A program made the translations under genes and the position numbers. A stretch of 7,665 nucleotides of DNA from Bacteroidota bacterium (GTDB taxonomy: Bacteria > Bacteroidota > Bacteroidia > Bacteroidales > JAADJA01): NCBI GenBank assembly GCA_024278155.1, contig JAJRTT010000353.1, positions 1-7,665 of the forward strand. The letters are read 5' to 3'. The notes below the pieces were generated by a model. It saw only the letters and a program-made list of their open reading frames with translations, did no database searches and was not told where the DNA came from. Positions 1 through 5,816 of this stretch are shown here, piece after piece; within the stretch, counting starts at the first letter, position 1, and each line of letters starts with the position of its first letter.

Positions 1-23
1 AAAGTCCATGTTTTTATTTTTTG

Positions 24-56
24 CAAAGATACAATATCTGTCTGAAGCGATTGCAA
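24..56 (-). promoter_or_regulatory. Bacteroidota-type promoter reading off the left edge
   Basis: Read on the minus strand, TATCTTTG (31-24) matches the Bacteroidota -7 consensus TAnnTTTG exactly. A TTG (56-54) lies 22 bp upstream as the -33 element. An AT-rich leader follows, then an ATG at 9-7 (ATG GAC TTT), which could be the start of a gene lying almost wholly outside the window. The box, short A-rich leader and ATG are typical for this phylum. Only three codons are visible, so the gene cannot be identified. Confidence 0.6.
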
Positions 57-74
57 TAATCCATCTATATTTTG

Positions 75-185
75 GTCACATTGAGCTTGTCGAAATGTGG
101 GCCCTCCTTTTGTCACATTGAGCTTGTCGAAATGTGGGCCCTCCTTTTGTCACATTGAGCTTGTCGAAATGTGGGCTCTTTTATA
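75..185 (+). repeat. Tandem GAGCTTGTCGA-core repeat array 1, three units of about 37 bp
   Basis: Units start at 75, 112 and 149. The first two are identical 37-mers; the third matches through its core and then drifts (GGGCTC instead of GGGCCC). Each unit holds an imperfect palindrome: arms CACATT and AATGTG around the core GAGCTTGTCGA, followed by GGGCCC and a T-rich spacer. The core is a widely dispersed intergenic repeat in Bacteroidota genomes. The array lies just past the 3' end of the RNA methyltransferase gene. No coding role is visible. Confidence 0.9.
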
Positions 186-190
186 CTATG

Positions 191-216
191 CATGTTTCGA
201 CAGGCTCATCATGACC
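191..216 (-). repeat. Inverted, diverged copy of the GAGCYTGTCGA repeat
   Basis: On the minus strand this reads GGTCATGATGAG, then CCTGTCGAAACATG, which is the same element as array 1 in opposite orientation. The core is GAGCCTGTCGA (one T to C change), and the outer arms have become CATG and CATG, which still pair. Together with units 1-3 it makes a head-to-head arrangement that could fold into a large cruciform or RNA stem. Confidence 0.75.
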
Positions 217-260
217 TGTTATTAAGGAGATCAGCTTTTACAGAAAAGAAAGTATAAATT

Positions 261-1034
261 TTACAAAACAGTTCCCCGTCTCCTAAACTCAGCCAAAACC
301 AAGGCCGTGGCAACCGAAGCGTTCAAGCTTTCGGCCCCTGCTTTTTGTGCAGAAGGGAAATGGGGAAAATAGACAGCTTTGGTGATAAACGGCAGGACTT
401 TACTGGATATCCCCCGGGATTCGTTGCCGATAACAATGATACCGTTTTCGGAAAGTGGCGTGTCATAAATATTTTTCCCGTCAAGCAAAGTGCCGTAAAC
501 CGGGAGATCGTCCGGGATGTTTTTCAGGAAGGCGACCAGGTCGGCATAATGGACGCGGACCCTTGTGAGCGAGCCCATTGTCGCCTGTACGGTTTTCGGG
601 TTGAAAACATCAACGCTGTCCCTGGCGCAAACAATATGATGGATGCCAAACCAATCTGCCGTACGGATGATCGTCCCCATGTTCCCCGGGTCTTTTACTT
701 CGTCCAGCAGGAGTACAATTCCTGAAAATGCGGTTATTGGAAAAAGACCGGCTTCCGGTCTTTCCACAATGGCAACAACTTCATTGGGGGTTTTCAATAG
801 GCTGATCCTGTCAAGTTCCTTCTTTGAAACCGGGACAAAATCAATGTCCGGGAAGTTCTCTCGAAGTTCAAAAACCGGAGATTCCGGTAAGCCAAGAACC
901 TGCTCCACGATAAAACCGCTGTTCAAAAATTCCTTGACCACCTTTGGCCCTTCGGCGATAAACTGATTGTGGGCAAGACGGAATTTCCGCAATTTCAAGG
1001 AAGTGATATGTTTTATGGTATTTTTCGAAAGCAT
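261..1034 (-). CDS. SpoU/TrmH-family RNA 2'-O-methyltransferase
   Basis: A 257-residue cytoplasmic SAM-dependent methyltransferase of the SPOUT superfamily, expected to methylate a ribose 2'-OH in rRNA or tRNA. All three SpoU motifs are visible: motif 1 with DPGNMGTIIRTA (115-126), motif 2 VIGNESRGIS (201-210) and motif 3 ESLNASVATALVLAEF (235-250), which form the trefoil-knot SAM site. The first 90 or so residues, with FIAEGPKVVKEFL (25-37), match the small N-terminal substrate-binding domain of RlmB/TsnR-like members. Length is normal. The ATG at 1034 begins a standard N-terminus and follows a -7-like box by a short leader; there is no Shine-Dalgarno. The gene stands alone. The exact target nucleotide cannot be read from the sequence, so no symbol is given. 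Confidence 0.93.
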   Translation of the reverse strand: MLSKNTIKHITSLKLRKFRLAHNQFIAEGPKVVKEFLNSGFIVEQVLGLPESPVFELRENFPDIDFVPVSKKELDRISLLKTPNEVVAIVERPEAGLFPITAFSGIVLLLDEVKDPGNMGTIIRTADWFGIHHIVCARDSVDVFNPKTVQATMGSLTRVRVHYADLVAFLKNIPDDLPVYGTLLDGKNIYDTPLSENGIIVIGNESRGISSKVLPFITKAVYFPHFPSAQKAGAESLNASVATALVLAEFRRRGTVL

Positions 1035-1052
1035 CCTGTTTCTATTAGATTA

Positions 1053-1077
1053 CAAATTTAGGCTATTTTTAAAACAA
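1053..1077 (-). promoter_or_regulatory. Candidate promoter of the RNA methyltransferase gene
   Basis: On the minus strand TAAATTTG (1060-1053) is an exact TAnnTTTG -7 box, 18 bp upstream of the ATG at 1034. That leaves a leader of roughly a dozen bases, as is common in Bacteroidota. The nearest TTG (1077-1075) is only 14 bp upstream of the box, shorter than the usual 19-21, so the -33 element is weak or absent. Confidence 0.45.
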
Positions 1078-1264
1078 TGAATGGGTATCAATGTCTTTTG
1101 CCTTGTTTGAAATTTTATGATGGGACACTGATTCTTATGACCAGCACTGATAAATACTATTTTTAAAAGTACCCTTGCAGCATTATTTTATTCTTACCTT
1201 AAAGCATCCTGACAATATCGCCTTGAACCATCCCCGCATGCCCCCTGTCTCTTTTATGTTTTTT
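1061..1264. other. Intergenic stretch with no recognised feature
   Basis: Between the methyltransferase promoter and the first 26-bp repeat I see no convincing coding frame on either strand, no RNA gene and no strong hairpin. It is AT-rich and divides a minus-strand gene from a plus-strand gene, so promoter elements not recognised here may lie in it. Confidence 0.5.
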
Positions 1265-1316
1265 CTAGTGGTATTCTGCCATTTTTTTTTCTAGTGGTAT
1301 TCTGCCATGTTTTTTG
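1265..1316 (+). repeat. Paired 26-bp repeat, copy 1 (upstream of small gene A)
   Basis: Two 26-bp units stand head to tail at 1265-1290 and 1291-1316. Both begin CTAGTGGTATTCTGCCAT and continue with a T-run. The first unit ends in nine Ts; the second ends in GTTTTTTG. The first unit recurs without a change at 5484-5509. The pair ends 29 bp before the chosen ATG of the next gene. Confidence 0.85.
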
Positions 1317-1345
1317 TTGCGGCTTGTCGCATCTTTGCATCCAAT

Positions 1346-1663
1346 ATGAATGGCATAATAAAATTCGTAAAAAACATTCAAGTCATCAGGGAAAATACCA
1401 ATCCCGATTTGTTTGCCGTGAAAGCTACCGGCACGGCCGAGCTAAAGCATATGCTTGCCCCGGCCCTGGTATCTTCCCGGAATTACGAAAATGCCCCCAA
1501 AGACGGTGTTTACGAACTTGATTTCGTGTTGGGCGCCGCACAGGATGAAATGACCGAGGTGGAAATGGAAGTGGATGTGGTCTTTAGGTTCAAGAAAATA
1601 CCCAAATGGGTGAAAGCCATAAAAGTGAACGCAACTGAAAATTCGGATATCGAAATAGTTTAA
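1346..1663 (+). CDS. Small hypothetical protein A (105 aa)
   Basis: I do not recognise this protein. It is a soluble-looking 105-residue product without signal peptide or membrane segment. It has an acidic, beta-rich middle (DGVYELDFVLG, then TEVEMEVDVVFRF) and a conserved-looking end, IPKWVKAIKVNA, followed by an acidic tail. Codon use and GC look like real coding sequence. The ATG at 1346 is chosen over the in-frame ATG at 1307, because the latter lies inside the 26-bp repeat, in the repeat's GCCATG, and would add a Cys/Phe-rich stretch unlike the rest. A CATCTTTG at 1330-1337 is one base off the -7 consensus and would give a very short leader, but no good -33 is present. A strong terminator follows at 1696-1758, so it appears to be its own transcription unit. 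Confidence 0.65.
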   Translation: MNGIIKFVKNIQVIRENTNPDLFAVKATGTAELKHMLAPALVSSRNYENAPKDGVYELDFVLGAAQDEMTEVEMEVDVVFRFKKIPKWVKAIKVNATENSDIEIV

Positions 1664-1695
1664 AGAAATTGCAGAAGAAAAGTACTGATTGTTCC

Positions 1696-1758
1696 GCTGG
1701 TGAAAGTCTTGTTTTTAAACACTGTTTAAGAACATGCTTTCACCGGCCCATTTTTTTT
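1696..1758 (+). terminator. Two-tier intrinsic terminator after gene A
   Basis: The outer arms GCTGGTGAAAG (1696-1706) and CTTTCACCGGC (1737-1747) pair over 11 bp with one G-U. Inside, after a short internal loop (TCTT against ATG), GTTTTTAAAC (1711-1720) pairs with GTTTAAGAAC (1724-1733) over 10 bp with one G-U and an ACT loop. Eight Ts follow at 1751-1758. This is a textbook rho-independent terminator, though with an unusually long stem. It lies 32 bp past the stop of gene A. Confidence 0.8.
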
Positions 1759-1761
1759 CGA

Positions 1762-1794
1762 TTTGCTTTTCCGATGCCGGTCAGATTAAATTTG
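1762..1794 (+). promoter_or_regulatory. Bacteroidota promoter for small gene B
   Basis: TTTG (1762-1765) and TAAATTTG (1787-1794) match the -33 and -7 consensus exactly, with 21 bp between. The promoter begins right after the U-tract of the preceding terminator, so transcription of gene A seems to be stopped and then restarted. The start site would be near 1800, giving a leader of about 95 nt before the ATG at 1897. Confidence 0.65.
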
Positions 1795-1896
1795 TAAAGC
1801 ATATATCCAAAATTATGATTAATTTTATGCCTATATATTTTTTGTCTTCAGGTCAAATTGAGCCTATGGAAGTATCAACCTTAAAAATTGAAAACC

Positions 1897-2208
1897 ATGT
1901 CTTCTATACAACCAGAATGTGTCCTGTGGAAAAAACGGGATAAGACAAAACTAAAAAACGTATGTACAGTGGAAGTCCCTGCCGGAAAAACATTACAGTT
2001 GCGTGCAGGTGACCCAACCACCACCGGCAACACTACCCTTATCCGCTATGATGTGATAACCGATACCACACAGGAAACCATTCATACGGAAACAGAAACA
2101 GAGGAATTTCCCTGGGACGGCCTGTACCATGAAGTAACTGCGCAGATTATTAACGGGCCGATCTCTAATAGTCAACCCAATGATACAAATAGTACAAATT
2201 ATTATTAG
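1897..2208 (+). CDS. Small hypothetical protein B (103 aa)
   Basis: I do not recognise this protein. It has 103 residues, no signal peptide or membrane segment, two cysteines (C8, C23), and a threonine-rich, probably beta-strand-forming middle (VEVPAGKTLQLRAGD, then repeated Thr/Glu). The C-terminal tail, rich in Asn, Thr and Ser and ending NYY, looks disordered. The ATG at 1897 (MSSIQPECV) is preferred to the in-frame ATG at 1888, which only adds MKT; neither has a Shine-Dalgarno. It follows a good promoter and precedes the sensor kinase by 64 bp in the same direction, so read-through into the kinase is possible. DGLYHEV here resembles DGVYELD of protein A, but this is too short to claim homology. 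Confidence 0.6.
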   Translation: MSSIQPECVLWKKRDKTKLKNVCTVEVPAGKTLQLRAGDPTTTGNTTLIRYDVITDTTQETIHTETETEEFPWDGLYHEVTAQIINGPISNSQPNDTNSTNYY

Positions 2209-2231
2209 GAACTGCTTTTTTTTTAATAAAT

Positions 2232-2251
2232 ATTCACTCTAACGAGTGAAT
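2232..2251. promoter_or_regulatory. Perfect 8-bp inverted repeat before the sensor kinase gene
   Basis: ATTCACTC (2232-2239) and GAGTGAAT (2244-2251) are perfect inverted arms around TAAC, ending 21 bp before the ATG of the kinase. The site could be an operator, a leader hairpin or a weak end structure for gene B. No T-run follows on the plus strand, although nine Ts precede it (2216-2224). A second small hairpin, AATCC/GGATT (2249-2266), overlaps the right arm and would compete with it. Confidence 0.5.
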
Positions 2252-2272
2252 CCTTCATTTTGGATTAATGAT

Positions 2273-4378
2273 ATGAATCATACTGCATTAAAGTTTAAAT
2301 TGTATTTTATTTATCTGGTTTTTCTAACTGTTCCTTCTTGTCTTGTTGTTGTATCCCAAGCATTTCGAATTGATAGTTTGCAAAATGTTATAGCTACTCA
2401 AAGCAATGATACAATAAAGGTAAATACCTTATTGTTACTTGCCGATGAAATGGCTCATGTCGATCTTGGGAAAAGCTTCCAATATTATAAACAGGCTTAT
2501 AAATTATCCGAAAACCTTAGTTCTTCTTATGGAATGGCTGAAAGCCTATACAAAATAGGTTTATATTATATGAAATACAATAATATGCCCGATTCTTCTC
2601 TTCCCTATGTCAATAGGGCGATTATCATTTCGGATTCAATGAATTATTTAGGATTAATAGTAAAGTCATATCGGCTTAAATCTGTTTGTATTAAGGTTAA
2701 AGGAGATAATTCAAAGATAAGGTTTTTTGCCTTAAAATGCTTGAGTATCTCGAAAGAATTAAAAGATAGTACTGATATTGGGAAAGCATATGCAGAGCTT
2801 GGCCAATACTTCTATAATCAGGCGAATTATGATTCAGCTGCTATTTGTTATATGAAAGCGATTGATCTATTTGAAAAAACAAGTCAAGTAAAAGTATTAG
2901 GCAATGCATATATCGATATTGCAAAAAACTATATTCATATCGGCAATAATGATTTGGCAGAAAAGTATTTATTAAGGGCTTTAAGTATTGAAGATGAATT
3001 ATGGCGCAGGACATACGACCCAATTATATATGATAACCTTGGAATAATTTATTCTAATAAAAAGGATTATAAAAAGGCCATTGAATATTATGACCAGGGA
3101 ATTGAATTTGCCCTGGAGACTAATTACAAGACGGAACATGCCTATTTGTTAATCAATAAATCTGAAGTTCAATGCGAACTGGGATTATTTTCAGAAGGGA
3201 TAAAGGATCTAAAAGAGGCTTTGCGGGTTTCCAGGGAAATCGGCCATAAGAGAATAGAAAACAATGCCCTGTCAGCAATTGCATCAAATTATGCAAAGCA
3301 GGGCTTGTATCGAAAAGCAATATCTTACAGTGACTCTTCACTTATTATTTTAAAAAAGATTAACGCACCTCATTCTTTGCTTGCTACTCTTAATAACCTT
3401 TTCCCGATGTACGAAACATTGGGCGACTATAAAAGCGCCTTCCATTATCAAACGGAATATTTTCAACTCAAGGATTCGTTGTACAGCGTTGAAAAGATGG
3501 AGACCATCAACGACCTGGAACTAAAATACCAAAAAAAAGAAAACGAGGCCAAAATCCTTGTCCTTGAAAATGACAATTTAAAAAAGGACATTTCCATCCG
3601 GGAAAAAACTCTCCAACGCAATATTATTTCCTATGCTGCCCTTGGGATATTCCTGTTCGTGATTTTACTCTTTGCCTTTTATCGCCAGCGCATAAACAAA
3701 AACCGAATCATTGCGGAACAACAGATAAAACAACTGGAAGAAGAGAAAAAACTCCTTGCCGCCCGTTCCCTGGTGGAGGGACAGGAAGAAGAACGCAAGC
3801 GCATTGCCAAAGACCTGCACGATGGCATCGGTGTTTTGCTCTCCACGGCCAAAATGCAGTTTACCGCCCTGAAAGACAAAAACCCTGAAAACAAAGATTT
3901 GGTTGACAAAGCCGGAAAACTATTGGAACAGGCCTCTGTTGACGTGCGTAGGATATCCCACAATATGATGCCCGGACTGTTGACCAAGTATGGCCTCAAC
4001 GAAGCACTCGCCGACCTGTTCGAGCAATTGGACGAAACGCCCGGACTGTCCGCAAAAATGGATACCAACAAAGAGTCGAAACGCCTTGCCGAAAACCAGG
4101 AGATCATGTTGTACCGTATCGTACAGGAGCTGGTGAACAACACCCTGAAACATGCCGTGGCAAAAAACATTTCGCTCAACCTGAACTATACCAACGATAC
4201 ATTGAACCTCCATTATGCCGATGACGGTGTGGGTTTTGAAATGGACAAGCAAACCGAAAACATTTCCATCGGACTGAAGGGGATAGAATCACGGGTGAGT
4301 TTCCTCGGTGGCGATATGAGCATGGAATCGGAAACGGGGGACGGCTTTCGTTGCTATATTGAAATCCCCGTCGAATAG
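2273..4378 (+). CDS. TPR-containing sensor histidine kinase (HisKA_3 type)
   Basis: A 701-residue membrane sensor kinase. Residues 1-30 form a signal peptide. Residues from about 40 to 400 are tandem helical TPR-like repeats placed in the periplasm, followed by a coiled coil (about 403-448), one membrane helix (451-470) and a cytoplasmic coiled coil. The DHp segment has the HisKA_3 motif EERKRIAKDLHDG with phospho-acceptor H516. The ATPase domain shows the N box QELVNNTLKHA (618-628), G1 DDGVGF (650-655) and G2 GLKGIESR (667-674), all intact. It should phosphorylate the response regulator encoded 160 bp downstream. The signal sensed is unknown; TPRs suggest protein or peptide contact. ATG 2273 is chosen because it opens directly into the signal peptide; the in-frame GTG at 2246 lies within an inverted repeat. 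GC content jumps near position 3400, between sensor and kinase halves. Confidence 0.92.
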   Translation: MNHTALKFKLYFIYLVFLTVPSCLVVVSQAFRIDSLQNVIATQSNDTIKVNTLLLLADEMAHVDLGKSFQYYKQAYKLSENLSSSYGMAESLYKIGLYYMKYNNMPDSSLPYVNRAIIISDSMNYLGLIVKSYRLKSVCIKVKGDNSKIRFFALKCLSISKELKDSTDIGKAYAELGQYFYNQANYDSAAICYMKAIDLFEKTSQVKVLGNAYIDIAKNYIHIGNNDLAEKYLLRALSIEDELWRRTYDPIIYDNLGIIYSNKKDYKKAIEYYDQGIEFALETNYKTEHAYLLINKSEVQCELGLFSEGIKDLKEALRVSREIGHKRIENNALSAIASNYAKQGLYRKAISYSDSSLIILKKINAPHSLLATLNNLFPMYETLGDYKSAFHYQTEYFQLKDSLYSVEKMETINDLELKYQKKENEAKILVLENDNLKKDISIREKTLQRNIISYAALGIFLFVILLFAFYRQRINKNRIIAEQQIKQLEEEKKLLAARSLVEGQEEERKRIAKDLHDGIGVLLSTAKMQFTALKDKNPENKDLVDKAGKLLEQASVDVRRISHNMMPGLLTKYGLNEALADLFEQLDETPGLSAKMDTNKESKRLAENQEIMLYRIVQELVNNTLKHAVAKNISLNLNYTNDTLNLHYADDGVGFEMDKQTENISIGLKGIESRVSFLGGDMSMESETGDGFRCYIEIPVE

Positions 4379-4379
4379 A

Positions 4380-4414
4380 TTTAAGGGGACTTCCATTAGG
4401 TTTCCCCATTTAAA
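4380..4414. terminator. Terminator-like hairpin between kinase and regulator
   Basis: TTTAAGGGGA (4380-4389) pairs with TCCCC (4403-4407) and then, past a two-base bulge, TTAAA (4410-4414). The inner CC/GG pairs close a four-base ATTA loop. It starts two bases past the kinase stop codon. The tail has only a short T/A stretch, so termination may be partial and could set the ratio of kinase to regulator transcript. Confidence 0.45.
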
Positions 4415-4538
4415 AGCCTGAATCTCGAAGTTTACTTGACACCTGTTTTATCTTTTATCATTTGTTGTCGCTTTTTTTGTAATTTTACATTTCTTTTAAT
4501 CTGATAAAATTAATACTTACTTTAAAACCATACTGCCC

Positions 4539-5192
4539 ATGTCGGATAATCAGCTCCCAATTAAAGTACTTGTAGCAGATGATCACCAACTTATGATTGA
4601 TGGGATTAAAACCGTATTGGAAGATGTGCAGGAAATCAGTATTGTTGAAGAAGCCCATAATGGCCTTGAAGTACTTAGCCGTGTAAAGCATAAGCCCGTG
4701 GACGTGGTCTTGCTCGATATCAATATGCCTCAGATGGACGGTCTGGATTGTTGCAAGATATTGACCAAGACCTATCCCGATGTAAAAGTGGTTGTGTTGT
4801 CACAGTTTTCTGAAAAGCGTTTTGTGAAAAGGATGATAAAATACGGTGCATCGGGATATGTGCTGAAAGACACGAGCAAAGATGAACTGATTACCGCGAT
4901 CACAAGGGTGCACGAAGGGGGGACTTATTTTAGCGATAAACTTTCCATAAGTTTGCTCCAGAACGAGATCAGTAGAAGTGCTTACGATCCACTTTTCCCA
5001 AAATTGACTTCCCGTGAAAAAGAGATATTGACGCTTATCTGTGAAGAGTACAGCAGTAATGAAATCGCCGAAAAGTTCAATTTGAGTTTCCATACCGTGG
5101 AAACACACAGGGCGAATCTCATGAACAAAGCCGGTGTAAAAAACTCTGTTGGCCTTGCCCGTTGGGCAGTCGAAAATGATCTGTTGGGCTAA
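4539..5192 (+). CDS. NarL/FixJ-family response regulator
   Basis: A 217-residue cytoplasmic DNA-binding response regulator, the likely partner of the upstream kinase. The receiver domain (about 8-125) has the acidic pair D14-D15, phospho-acceptor D60 in LLDINMPQMDG, the switch serine S88 and K110 in the YVLKD motif. The C-terminal LuxR-type helix-turn-helix (about 152-217) shows LTSREKEILTLI, then SSNEIAEKFNLSFHTVETHRANLMNKAGV, written here in two blocks because it is one continuous domain: SSNEIAEKFNLS and FHTVETHRANLM. Length and domain order are standard. The ATG at 4539 gives the normal N-terminus. The 160-bp gap, with a hairpin, suggests it can be transcribed apart from the kinase; a TTGAC (4436-4440) and a TATCATTTG (4456-4464, one base too long for the -7 consensus) hint at a promoter. 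Confidence 0.94.
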   Translation: MSDNQLPIKVLVADDHQLMIDGIKTVLEDVQEISIVEEAHNGLEVLSRVKHKPVDVVLLDINMPQMDGLDCCKILTKTYPDVKVVVLSQFSEKRFVKRMIKYGASGYVLKDTSKDELITAITRVHEGGTYFSDKLSISLLQNEISRSAYDPLFPKLTSREKEILTLICEEYSSNEIAEKFNLSFHTVETHRANLMNKAGVKNSVGLARWAVENDLLG

Positions 5193-5250
5193 GTTTATTA
5201 CCTTTCCCCTTTTTTAATTATTTGTGACAGGACACTATGCCTTCCTTTAT

Positions 5251-5457
5251 GGTCACACTGAGCTTGTCGAAGTGTTTTCCCGGTCACACTGAGCTTGTCG
5301 AAGTGTTTTCCCGGTCATACTGAGCTTGTCGAAGTGTTTTCCCGGTCACACTGAGCTTGTCGAAGTGTTTCCCGGTCACACTGAGCTTGTCGAAGTGTTT
5401 CCCGGTCACACTGAGCTTGTCGAAGTGTTTCCCGGTCACACTGAGCTTGTCGAAGTG
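5251..5457 (+). repeat. Tandem GAGCTTGTCGA-core repeat array 2, seven units
   Basis: Units begin at 5251, 5282, 5313, 5344, 5374, 5404 and 5434. The first three are 31 bp, the next three 30 bp (one T fewer before CCC), and the last is cut after its 24-bp core. Each carries CACTGAGCTTGTCGAAGTG, with arms ACACT/AGTGT around the core. Only the third unit differs inside the core region (CATACT for CACACT). The array lies downstream of the response regulator gene. Long frames through it in several phases are artefacts of the repeat. Confidence 0.95.
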
Positions 5458-5483
5458 CAGACCGTTCCCCAATAACACAAAAT

Positions 5484-5535
5484 CTAGTGGTATTCTGCCA
5501 TTTTTTTTTATGGCAGAATTCTGCCATGGTTTTTC
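5484..5535 (+). repeat. Paired 26-bp repeat, copy 2 (upstream of the 57-aa gene)
   Basis: Positions 5484-5509 are identical to 1265-1290. Positions 5510-5535 align over 26 bases with 1291-1316 and keep the second half (ATTCTGCCATG plus T-run), but the first half has become ATGGCAGA. This produces the perfect palindrome TGGCAGAATTCTGCCA (5511-5526). It also pairs ATTCTGCCAT (5493-5502-type arm) with ATGGCAGAAT (5510-5519) across the T-run. Confidence 0.85.
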
Positions 5536-5589
5536 AAAAACATGGTTCTATTTTTATCGCAGCAAAAAAAGCCATGAATACATCAAGTT

Positions 5590-5763
5590 ATGAGACCCGA
5601 ATCAATTGTTAAAGGACAGAGCTGGAAATCCAGGATATACATATTAATCTATGTAATAGCACTGCTGTTGATGGTTAAACTTTTAATTGGTGTCATTGCA
5701 CAGAAAGACACGATACCGGAAAAAGGCGGAACAAACAAAACAGAAATAAGAAAAGCAAGATAA
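5590..5763 (+). CDS. Small single-pass membrane protein (57 aa), hypothetical
   Basis: A short frame beginning ATG AGA CCC GAA and ending in TAA. The 57-residue product has a basic N-terminus (MRPESIVKGQSWKSR), one hydrophobic segment of about 21 residues (16-37, IYILIYVIALLLMVKLL and on), then a hydrophilic basic tail ending IRKAR. The positive-inside rule is ambiguous because both ends are basic. It could also be a secreted peptide cleaved after VIA (35-37). No family is recognised. It lies 54 bp after the paired repeat and ends 53 bp before a strong terminator, which supports a real transcript. No Shine-Dalgarno and no clear promoter are seen. Confidence 0.5.
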   Translation: MRPESIVKGQSWKSRIYILIYVIALLLMVKLLIGVIAQKDTIPEKGGTNKTEIRKAR

Positions 5764-5816
5764 ATTTGGTGATTGAAAAATCCCAATGTTCCCACCTCAA
5801 ATTCAACCTGAAATGA

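Noticed and set aside
1294..1521. 75-codon frame overlapping gene A
   Set aside because: It starts in the 26-bp repeat and is rich in Cys, Arg and His in an order that looks like an out-of-frame shadow of gene A.
1734..1943. 69-codon plus-strand frame between genes A and B
   Set aside because: It starts inside the terminator stem and runs through the promoter of gene B. Its IKFVKHI resembles IKFVKNI of gene A, but the DNA around it does not align, so I do not call a gene remnant.
2246..2272. GTG start adding nine residues to the sensor kinase
   Set aside because: The extension MNPSFWIND precedes the basic start of a normal signal peptide, and the GTG lies within an inverted repeat; ATG 2273 fits better.
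3679..4252. Long minus-strand frames of 166 and 110 codons opposite the kinase domain
   Set aside because: They are antisense shadows of the GC-richer kinase half, which carries all the HisKA_3 and ATPase motifs on the plus strand.
5251..5457. CRISPR array
   Set aside because: The whole 30/31-bp unit repeats, including what would be the spacer; there are no unique spacers and no cas genes.
5284..5593. Several frames on both strands through the repeat array, reading DKLSVTGKHF, LRQAQCDRE or LSLSKCFPVT repeats
   Set aside because: They arise because the 30-bp repeat is a multiple of three and lacks stops. They have no start context and are a known source of false proteins in genomes with this repeat.
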